DNA from: Oikopleura dioica
Taxonomy: Eukaryota; Chordata; Appendicularia; Copelata; Oikopleuridae
Direction: 5' to 3'
Length of the DNA: 64,000 nt
NCBI GenBank assembly: GCA_907165135.1
Contig: OU015568.1
Span: 1,372,501-1,436,500, forward strand
Shown: positions 22,143-31,600 of the stretch, one piece after another
Position numbering within the stretch: the first letter of the stretch is position 1
Layout: every line of letters begins with the position of its first letter
Notes under the pieces: generated by a model
The model's database searches: none
What the model saw: only the letters and a program-made list of their open reading frames with translations
Told to the model about the DNA's origin: nothing
Made by a program: the position numbers and the translations under genes

Positions 22143-23165
22143 ATGGGCAATGAAAACAGTACTGCTGACAAATGCTGGCACAGCCTTACATTGAATCAGA
22201 GATATAAGTGGTACAACACGAAAGAATGGCCGATAGAGATTCAAGACCCTATCCTTACACCTGAACTTAGGGAAAATCTTGATGCTATTATTGATAAATT
22301 AAAAGCCAGAAACGATTTCAGCATCATATTTTTCAACAGCTTAAATTGGATTCAGTTGTGCGGGGATACTTACGGGTCCAAAGTCGATGGAGTGAAGAAG
22401 AAGACATCCAAAGACGAATCAAAGAAGTCATACAACTACGGCGATGCTGATATCTGTCATCAAAGAGGAGTCGTTCTTAATTTTGATATGTTGCCTCATG
22501 AGTGCCCCTATGCGATTACTTATTTCATATTGACGAATGAAATGATCTCTAGTTTACTTCTCAAAGAAGAAAGTAACGCACGTAAACTAGGGCCAGTTGA
22601 GGATTGGACTAAGCTCCTTTTTCATCATTCTAATTCTGTTGTTAATCGTTCAAGTATTATGCCAGAGGAGAAATTCGATGAAAAATTTGACTTCTCTAGC
22701 GGACGAAATAAGTATTATCGCAAAAATTTGCTTCATTCTTATTTCAAGTTTTTGCGAAACACGAAAACGCATTTCTTCGAGCATACAAGAATAAACAAAT
22801 TTCAAGAACTATTATTTCGTGGTATAACTACGACAAAAGACATTCAAGCGAGAATTTGCGCACTTCCAAAGCTTGAAATGTTCTTGCTTATAGCTCAAAG
22901 CTATATTTTTAAACGAGATGACATTCATCTCTTCGTCAATTTCAAGCCAGAGGCTTACAAAAGAGTCAATGTTGTTAATTTTGTAAGCGTCATCTTAATT
23001 TTGCTTGATTATTTCTATGAGATAAAACCATCCAAACAACTTAAAGAAGCCTTGAAAAAAATATTCATCGTCGTATATGGTACTTTGGATATTGAAAACC
23101 CGTGCATGGTTCCAACCAGGGCGAAAGATGCCAACATCGCGTCGTCTGAAATTAATTCAATTTAA
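22143..23165 (+). CDS. Intronless orphan protein, 340 residues
   Basis: A single uninterrupted frame of about 1 kb. The chosen start gives MGNENSTADKCWHSL, with a Gly2 that could be myristoylated; an in-frame ATG 27 codons earlier is the alternative. The protein is rich in Lys, Asn, Phe and Ile and is probably alpha-helical. It contains LPHECPYAITYFIL and ICALPKLEMFLLIAQSYIF but no clear membrane segment or catalytic motif. I do not recognise a family. Every sizeable conserved neighbour is split by several small introns, and the base composition here is more AT-rich, so a retrocopy, a transposon-related gene or a transferred gene are all possible. Confidence 0.7.
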   Translation: MGNENSTADKCWHSLTLNQRYKWYNTKEWPIEIQDPILTPELRENLDAIIDKLKARNDFSIIFFNSLNWIQLCGDTYGSKVDGVKKKTSKDESKKSYNYGDADICHQRGVVLNFDMLPHECPYAITYFILTNEMISSLLLKEESNARKLGPVEDWTKLLFHHSNSVVNRSSIMPEEKFDEKFDFSSGRNKYYRKNLLHSYFKFLRNTKTHFFEHTRINKFQELLFRGITTTKDIQARICALPKLEMFLLIAQSYIFKRDDIHLFVNFKPEAYKRVNVVNFVSVILILLDYFYEIKPSKQLKEALKKIFIVVYGTLDIENPCMVPTRAKDANIASSEINSI

Positions 23166-23535
23166 TTTCAGATATGAAAATTTAAATTGTTGATTATAAT
23201 TGTACATTTCGTAAAAATATATTTCAATTCGCGTTAAAATTTTATATATATTTTTTTTGTTTTTCTTTCTTAGATTCAATTATTTTGTTAAACGTGTATA
23301 AATTAGAGCTTTGATAATTTTTTGTCCGTTTTTTTTTATCAGACGACTCCTCTGATTCGAACTCAACTTCACAAATGGTGGCGCTGTTAACTCTTCGGAT
23401 CAACCTCGGTGAGTCGCAAGCGCACTCTAGAGATTATCGGACTTTGTATAAAATCAGCTTCAAGTCATCAGTTGCTCATTCAATTCAACACAGTTTTTAG
23501 TTTTTGTCCCTTCCAAAAACTCAGATCGCAGAAAA
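23166..23535. other. Gap between two plus-strand genes
   Basis: Very AT-rich 3' flank of the orphan followed by the promoter side of the secreted protein. A TATAAA-like motif is near 23298. Nothing else seen. Confidence 0.4.
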
Positions 23536-24449
23536 ATGAAGCTCTTCAGCGTTTTCGTCATCGCCGCAGTTTCCGCCCAAGGATTCGACGCCAAAGTTGC
23601 CAAGTAAGTTCCATGAGAGATATATTTTCAAAGAAAAGTGTTGAAAAAATGAGTCCTGAAAACTAATTTCACAATTTTAGCCTCGCCAGAAATGTGGATT
23701 TGAGCGAGTCCGATGAAGACCGACAAGCCCGATTCAAGCAGGAATGCAAATCGACCATTGGCAACAAGCAAGACACTCCCAAGTTCAAGGAGAAGCTCAA
23801 TGCTTGCATGGACAAGAAGAACGCCAAGCACGCCAAGCGAGTTGCGAAGGCCGAAGCTGCTGCCGATAGAGCTGAGATGAAACAGAAAGTCAAGGCTAAG
23901 AAGGCCGAGAAGGTTCCAATCAAGGTAACATAGATTTTTTTCAACCCCCTTTTTTATCTCCATTTTTTTTAGGAAGAGCGAGCTTTCTGCAAGAACGCCT
24001 GCAAACAAATCGCCAACCAGATCACAAAGGCCAACTGTCTTTCTTGGTGGAAATACTCTACCAGGTAACAAGAATTATCTTCTTCGCTGATTTTAACCGC
24101 ACATTTCAGAGTCCAGATCCAGGAGATTTTGGACGAAATTATGGAGATCCGAGACCCTGCCCAGCGAAACTCTGTCGAACACTGCTACACCAAGTCTGGC
24201 TTGAGCGGATCTGAGAGCACTTGCAAGGTAAGACCTTTCTTTCAAACACCAGACGACCCCTTCTTCAATCGTTTGCTTCATTCTGACAACCATTTTCAGG
24301 ACTTCGCCATCGGCTACTGCGACGGTTTGAACCTTGCCAAGCCCTCCCCGATCCTTCGAGACTGCAAATCCTTCTGCATCAACGAGTGCATGGAAGCAGG
24401 CGAGACTTGCTCCTGGACCGAGGATGATTTCGACGGCGAGCAAAAGTAA
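23536..24449 (+). CDS. Secreted cysteine- and lysine-rich protein
   Basis: Five exons (23536-23603, 23681-23924, 23973-24064, 24110-24227, 24300-24449) sum to 672 nt, 223 residues. The signal peptide is MKLFSVFVIAAVSAQ. A Lys/Ala-rich helical stretch (about residues 55-100, AKRVAKAEAAADRAEMKQ) is flanked by Cys-containing segments: CKNACKQIANQITKANC, HCYTKSGLSGSESTC, YCDG and CKSFCINECMEAGETC. Spaced Cys pairs suggest a disulfide-bonded secreted fold. All introns are GT-AG. No named family is recognised; it may belong to a larvacean-specific secreted set. Confidence 0.75.
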
Positions 24450-24910
24450 ATTTGATAAAAGTTTCTTTGCACCAATAGTTAATTTTACTCTGTAATCTGC
24501 TTTTAACATTCTTACTAATTCTGCTTCTCTATCTTTCCCTATTTCTAAATCTCTCAGAATCGTGACTGAAATAACCGACTGTACTCAATGATTCTTTTCT
24601 ACGAAACTCTTTTCGGAAGAAAAGAACAGTCAAGGTCACAAGAAACCCTCCTTCCCCCTCTCTTCTTTGAATTCACGCAAATTGCAACCACACTGTATAT
24701 TTCTCTCTGAACGAGAGCAGAAAATTGAATATGAAAAATGTACTTTCTATTTTCTCCTGTCCGAGAATCTGCCTGTGATGATAGTGACATGACAATTTTC
24801 TGATCTCAAGTAAATAAACAAAAATCGCAAAAAAAAGTCAAGTTTATAAATTTTTATTGAGACGGATCAGTACAAAGTATGAAAACAGTTGTATAAATAA
24901 AGGCTTTCAA

Positions 24911-25983
24911 CTAACTTGATCTGGGAGAATCCCAAGAGTAAGGCAGCATTTCGACCATCCCAACGAGTAGTACTCCAATTGATCGCTGAATTTTGGCGAC
25001 GATGGCGGATTGGAACCTGGTTTTCGATCAATGCAACTAGAATTTTTGATACTTTCATAATGTAAAAGCAAAGCTTACAGATCAGCACATCCCTGCTGCT
25101 CGTTTGGGCTGCAATTTGTCGAGCACCAGTTAGGATGAATTATTGTTGATAGATTGTTGCAGCTCTTGTTTTCCTTTCTTCTGTCGTCTAGCAAGTATCT
25201 TTCCCAAAAGTCTGTGTTCTTTCCAGCGATGCTGACAGCAAATGCTCCTTGTTTATTTTCCCCGCAATCGTCGTTTTCCCAGCCGTAGTCTTCCACTGGG
25301 TAATTTCCATCGCCACCGCAGTAGGAGAACCAAATTCCGGGGCCATCAACGGACTCGCCGTTGAGTTCGGAGAATCGGGCCGTCGCAGCGCTGTAGTAAG
25401 CCCAGTATGCATCAGGGATGCAATTAAGATCTGCATTGATTGGTGGACTAAAAAGAGTATGGACTCTGGAAAATGTGATGAGACTTACGCATGGAAGGTA
25501 TTTTCAGTATCACTAAATCGGCTGTCAGAAGGATGAGTTACCGCCCACATGAATTCTACCCAGTCCGGTGCTGGTCGACCTCTTTAATTTCGATGATTTG
25601 AATTTTCTATGGAGAAAGCTCCTACCTTACCTGTCCGTATGTTTCACGACAAAAACCGATGCAGTTTTCCCCTTGTCATCCGCATATTCTCCGCGAAAAC
25701 ACGAGTTTTCTCCTTGATTGCATCGAAAATACGATTTTCCTTGACTATTGCTGTAGGAAATAATCAAGAAATTTGAATTGTCTGTCCAACCAGCATTTTG
25801 AAGTGATTCCTGAAAATTTCAAACCGGTTTCTCTTAGGGAAAACTCACTTTGATGCCCCATGTGATTTCCCATTTCGTCGCCCCATATTTTATCATAAAC
25901 TCTGCCACATTCGCCACATCAGTTTTCCAATCTGTCGCTGAAACCTGTAAAAATTTAAAAGCCCAAAAAATTAAACTATTCAT
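24911..25983 (-). CDS. Secreted Trp/Cys-rich protein, unknown family
   Basis: Five exons (25983-25849, 25809-25631, 25581-25489, 25447-25079, 25016-24911) sum to 882 nt, 293 residues. The N terminus MNSLIFWAFKFLQVSA is a probable signal peptide. The mature part is rich in Trp, Asn, Cys and Gly, with segments such as KYGATKWEITWGIK, NAGWTDNSNFLIISYS, FRCNQGENSCFRGEY, GIWFSYCGGDGNYP and HPNWCSTNCSPNEQQGC. This looks like an extracellular beta-rich or carbohydrate-binding protein, but I cannot name the domain. The last exon reads well in two frames; the one used follows canonical splice sites. Confidence 0.65.
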
Positions 25984-26241
25984 ACTGCACGTCACTGTAC
26001 TTTCATGAGAAATGCATTGAGAGGAATTTAAATAAAGCAGCTGCTGGGGTCTCAGACAATTATGAGTTGTTATAGATTGAAGAATCTCCTTTTTTCTTGA
26101 GCATTTATCTTTATTCAGATGCAAATGAGTCTGGATTTAAGTAAAGTTTAAGTTATTCACGAAAGTCAAAAACTTTGAATACAGAAATTTTGATGATCTT
26201 TGACACGGGTCCATATAACTCTCTGACGACTTCTTCTCCCA

Positions 26242-26313
26242 TCCGTGTTAGTATAGTGGTGAGTATTCCCGCCTGTCACGCGGGCGACCGGGGTTCGATT
26301 CCCCGACACGGAG
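26242..26313 (+). tRNA. tRNA-Asp (GTC)
   Basis: A 72-nt cloverleaf. Acceptor stem TCCGTGT pairs with ACACGGA and the discriminator is G. The D-arm region is TAGTATAGTGGTGAGTA (box A), the anticodon arm CCCGCCTGTCACGCGGG has anticodon GTC, and the T arm is CCGGGGTTCGATTCCCC (box B). A T-rich tract follows a few bases later (AGTTTTTG), as expected for RNA polymerase III. Intronless. Confidence 0.97.
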
Positions 26314-26817
26314 AGTTTTTGATCATTTAATAATTATTATTTCTTGAATAACTTTTCGTCAATTGCCCGAATTCGATTTCGTTCATGCTCTTGATCGTGC
26401 AGTACCAAAACCCACTCCGGATTCGTGACATTCAAAAAGAAAAAAAAACCGGCGACTCACCTGTCGAGCTGTCAGAAAAGAAGAACTGTTCGTGAAGAAC
26501 GAAAGCGGTACTCACACAAACGTTATTTTTCTTTCCAAAATATCGCTTGCAATGGTTATCGAAGAAAATAATAAGAAGATAAGAAATTTATTTTTTCAAG
26601 AAAAGATACGGGTATAATTATTGTAAACCAACAATAAATAAAACTTGATTAAAATTAGTGCCTTGACTGTGACTGCATTGGTGTCTTGAGACGAAAAAGA
26701 AAAAAAATATTTTTGTTGCCCGATTATGTTTTGACGACTCGAAGCATTCGCACCCAAGAATATGATTTACAAAAATCAGGCAACAAAAAGACATGGAAGA
26801 AAAAGGTGACTGCAAAG
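26314..26817. other. Gap after tRNA-Asp
   Basis: About 500 bp, AT-rich, holding the tRNA terminator and the 5' side of the next gene. No other feature supported. Confidence 0.4.
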
Positions 26818-27699
26818 ATGAGCTTGGCGAAGCATGGAAACGCTACAGATCGCCAGCTTTACAGTTATCTGTCGCTTGGTTCTATTTTCTGGATTACTGT
26901 TATGCTCATAGGTACTGTTCATGAGCTTATATGAAAATTTATAATAGCAAATTTTTATTCCTTGGAAAAATCCCGCGGTAAAACAACTTTTTTGACCACG
27001 ACATGCCATCGAGAATACAAGAAATGCGTTCAAATGGCGACAATGGACCACTGCGGGCATCTGATGAGAGAATGCTTTGAAACTCGAAAATTTGTCTTTC
27101 CTGAACATGCTGCTCAAGTTGTGCCGAGAGAAAATGAACCCCGTATTTTCTCCGAAGAAGAAAACGATGTTAACCTTCTGCGTTGTCAGAAGAAACAGTT
27201 TTACGATCAGAAAATCTGCCGCCATCTTTGTTCGAATTCGCTCGTTTTGAAATCAACAAGGAGGAACCCGATTTCGCTGTGTGAGTCAATCTGCTTCGAG
27301 CTCACAAGATCCTCAGATGCCGCTGGAGAAGTTTGCCCATCCCAAAAGTACTGTTTGAATGGGTGTCCTTGCCCATTTTACGACTGTGAAAAATTTGAAT
27401 CGCGACAGAGGCTGATTCCCGTTTTCGATCTGCAGAAGAGCTCGACAGACGAGCAGATGTCGAATGAAATGATGATGACGTTGAATGACAACAAATATCA
27501 GAACAATTTCAGAATAACCATTCAATCAGATCAAGATCTCCAAATTCTGAAGAAGCGTTGGGCGAATAGGAATATCGCACCACAGAAACTTCCAATTATA
27601 TTTTCGGATGTTGACGGCAATTGTAAACAACCAGATATTCCTGAATCTTTTTATGCTTATGAACGTTTTATGAAAAAACATTTCTCTCGAATTTTTTAG
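26818..27699 (+). CDS. Cysteine-rich membrane/secreted protein exons
   Basis: Two exons joined by a 36-nt GT-AG intron (26911-26946). The start MSLAKHGNATDRQLYSYLS leads into one hydrophobic segment (LGSIFWITVMLIANF), a signal anchor or late signal peptide. A Cys-rich region follows: CHREYKKCVQMATMDHCGHL, CQKKQFYDQKICRHLC, CESICFEL and CPSQKYCLNGCPCPFYDC. The last motif resembles CPCGVYCSDGCSGC in the kelch-like gene at 48803-50447, which precedes its kelch part. This segment may therefore be the N-terminal half of the kelch-like gene that follows at 28679, separated from it by a transposon-bearing intron. I could not place the joining splice, so they are listed separately. Confidence 0.6.
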
Positions 27700-28026
27700 G
27701 GTATCAAGTTGATACAATCAACATAAAATCGCTCTATGAAACCTTCATATGACGATTTTAGGTCAATTACTTAAGGGTATCCCCGATATTATCATATCAG
27801 TAAAACATAAAAGTCAGCTGGTGCAACTTTTTTAAAAGGCGTGCATTATTTGGTCGATGCTCTTGGAAACTTGCTTACATTGACGGAAACTGGAACTAGG
27901 CCGGTCTTCATAAGGAATGGACTCAAGCAAATGTAGGCAAACTCAATTTAATGATATCTTTACTCGACTTGAAGCGGTTTCTTCGTATTCCACTTTGGAT
28001 CGTCTATCGGAACACACGAAATATTC

Positions 28027-28547
28027 CGGGTACCCTCCCAATCCCTGGGCAAAATCGAAAACCCAGGGATTCGGAGGGTCAAATCCGAAATGTTCTAGAA
28101 ATGTCTTTTAGCTGTTTTACAGCAGATTCATTAATTAGTTTTCTCTAATAATTGGTTAGTGTTAAAAGAAAAACAACTTTAGCAAACGCATTATATTTTT
28201 ATATTAGTATATATTTATAAGCATCCACTATTGGTTAAATTAAAATAATTTTTAAGCCTTAAATCTTCATTTATATCGTCTGATAGTAATTTCGAAAAAA
28301 ATGTCTGTTGGAAAATTACTTTCTGCTTTCATTCAATTTTCTTCTTTTAAGGGTTGGCGTTTAATCAAATATGACATACAAGTTATCTTCTAAAGTGCTT
28401 AAGTTTTTAGTATATTTTGAAAAATGATAAATAAAAGATTTTTTTGATCTTTTGTAGGGGTTTTCTAGAACATCACCCTCCGAATCCCTGGACTTTTCCC
28501 AAAAACCCAGGGATTCGGAGGGTGCCCAGGGATTCGGAGGGTCACCC
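28027..28547. mobile_element. Non-autonomous DNA transposon, copy 2, 8-bp TSD
   Basis: A 521-bp element starting CGGGTACCCTCC and ending GGAGGGTCACCC, flanked by perfect 8-bp repeats AAATATTC (28019-28026 and 28548-28555). It is closely similar over its length to copy 1 at 2684-3216, in the same orientation. Different target duplications show two independent insertions. It lies between the cysteine-rich exons and the kelch-like exons. Confidence 0.85.
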
Positions 28548-28678
28548 AAATATTCATTCGCGGGGAAAATAAAGATATCCAAGTTTTTCCAGTTGTCGTC
28601 ATCTGGAAACGGTCAAAAGACAGGATTTTAGAAGGATATGATTATTTTATTAAAGATTGTTAAATTGACCATTTAAAG

Positions 28679-31600
28679 CCGTCCAACTGGCAGAGAAGAA
28701 AAATGCTTCTATTACGCGCCAGATTATAACTTAAACCGCTTCGAAGAAGCTCAGGGCTACATCGCAAGCAACCACTTCAACGCGAAACTCTCCTCAATCA
28801 GCAATAATGGGATATTTCAATTGATGAGTATAAGAATGGGCGATCATTACATCAAACTGTCAACGACTTACAAATTGAACAGAATCAGAAAAGAGGAAGA
28901 GTTTGAGAAAGGATGGAAGAAAAATGAAATCAGATTGCCAGCTGAATTAAGGGATTTGAATCCTGTACATGTTGTTCCATTGAAAAAGGTTGAAAACATC
29001 ATTTTTCTTGCTGCTAAAATAGCACAGGATTCTTGTCAGATATTTTTTTTCTCAACCGAGAATAGATCGATTTGGAGCGACTTCTATTGATTGTTGTGAC
29101 GAGAAGTGTCTATTTGTCAAACACACTTTATTCTGTGCTATTGGAGAACGACGGTAAATTTCTGACATTGGGGCGCGAATGGATCGATTCTCTTATTAAA
29201 TATGAACGTAAGCGACGCTGCTTTTCGAGGTTGTTTTCTCAAGACGATCCCAATTACACAGATCAAAGAGGATACAACAACGACGAATGCGAGTATTTCG
29301 GACACGGATTTATAAATGACGAAAAACTTTTTTTCCAAAATAATGTTTTTGATGTCATTTTTGAAATCCGATTCAACTTCGGAGAGGGTTAAAATAGCTT
29401 GATTATTAAATAAGGGGCCCCTTAAAAACCCTTGAGCAGCGACAATCGAGCTTGAATTTGTCCAACGAAGATCGAACGAGAAAATGCACGTGACCAGCAA
29501 TCCTTTATTCGCGTTTCACGATGACGTGTTCCCTTCCTTTGCTAAAAATGTTATATCCCAGCCGCTATTTCCTCACCCGGGAACCCTTTTCGAAAATCAC
29601 AAAGTAATAATTCCCGATGTTATTTTCTTCGCGCTAAAAGAGCTGCAACATATTTCGACGTTCGAAATGAAGTTGAATGGACATGACAGTTTTCAATTCA
29701 AAATAAAATTCCGGGACGATGATCAGAAATTTAAAGAAACCAAGTTTCTTGGAGGCAATTTCTTCGACGGGAAAAGTTTCTTTTTGTTTGGAGTTTATGG
29801 AAATGGCTCAGTCTGGATGAATTCGGATTTTTTCGAGGAGAAAGTTGTTTTGAAGACAAATGCTAAAAACTTACGAAAAGTACTATTCAATTTAACGCCA
29901 GCACAATCAATGGAGTCTTTTCTTGAAATTCATGAGGAAAAGTTAATTAACCCTTCATTACAGAAATTTAAGGTGAGGTGTCTGGAACCGACAAAAATAT
30001 TTCGACAAATTTTGCGTGGAAATTTTCAACCAATCAGAAGCCCGGCTCACTGACCAATAAGCAGCCGAGCAGCCGCCCACGCAAAATTTGTCGAATTTTT
30101 TTGTCGGTTCCTGACGCCTCCCCAAATTTAAAGGGGCAAAAAAATTATTAATTTATGAAAGTATTCCGAAATTAAACACGAAAGTAAATCAGTTATCAAA
30201 ATAACGGGCCTTGAAACTGTCGAAAACAGAAAAATCCGTGTCTTTAAATTAGACGATCGCACAGTAGTGCATTCTTTTTATTACACTTCTGAAGACAAAA
30301 AGAAAGACAGCCCGGCATTATTAGTGATGGGCGAAAGCTTGATGGAGGCGTTTTCGATGACCTTAGATGGGACTCGTCAGGGATCGTTGAATAGATCTGT
30401 TTCAATCGGAGCACCTACAGACGACTATGTCTTATTCGCTCCTCATGCTCTTCTCAAAAATGAACTGTATATTTTCGGCGGAGATTCGGATAACCATAAA
30501 GTGAGAAAACTCGTAATTCCTTGAAATAACTGAATTCAGATTGCTAAATTGATACACTGCGAATGGAGAGAAATATCAAAACGATTAATTAACGGGATGG
30601 GGTTTTTGTCTGCTGCGCTTCCAATAGAAGATGGCGGAAAAGCGTTAATTTGCTTTGACATCCACTATCCTCACTGGAAATGCGAGGTTTATGATTCTGA
30701 ATCGACAGAGTTAACATCAACCTTCGAAACAAAATATTCACATCGAGGTGGAAAACTCGGTCTCTACAGGGGAAAACCAATGACTGTAGGAAGTTCCCAG
30801 GGGGATGGAAGGAACAGAAGTGAGATTCTCGATTCTTCTGGCTGGTCCAAGTCAACCGATTTTCCACACAAGTATTTAAGGCTAGGCTGGTCGATTTGGC
30901 CCAAAGCAGAGCTCATAAACTCTGGACTTATGAATGCTAGAATAGCCAGTAATGGCTTAAAATAAAGATCTATCCTAGATCTTCTGAATTACAGAAGGTT
31001 TTTTTGTTCTGCCAAGATTTCTGCCGAATTCCGGAGTTTTTGAGCCTTGAATATTGGCTATTTTCGCGATTTTGGCCGAGATGCCAACTTTTAAGCCTCC
31101 GGAAGTGAGTTTTTTCTTGGCAGAACAAAAAAAAAACCTTCTGTAATCCAGAAGATCTAGGATAGATCTTTATTTTTAGCCATTACTGGTTTTTTAGCGT
31201 TCATAAGTCCAGAGTTTATGAGCTCTGCTTTGGGCCAAATCGACCACCCTAGTCTTAAATAAATCAATAATGTGTTATAAATTTCATCCCTTTTTAGCGT
31301 TGCTTATCATATTTTGATGGAGCTTCCAACAGGCAATCTTTTGCTGGCAGGAGGATACGGGGTTGATGAATTCGATAAACATACTCATCATTCGAAAATT
31401 TGGATTTTTGAAGAGTATGCTTGGCGAGAAATCGGCAGTCTTAAAAACGTAATATGACTAGGGGGTGAACGGTGAAAAAATTGAATTTTTTATCATCCTC
31501 TAATAGAGATGAATAACACATCGATGGAAAGCCCTTGATCCACTGATCATTTTGACACATGACTTGAGGTCATCAAAGGTCACGTGGGGTCAGCTGAGGT

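Noticed and set aside
22143-23165. MOB-family kinase activator identity for the orphan
   Set aside because: Only a short FFN..N..G resemblance; the zinc-binding Cys/His set and the rest of the fold are missing.
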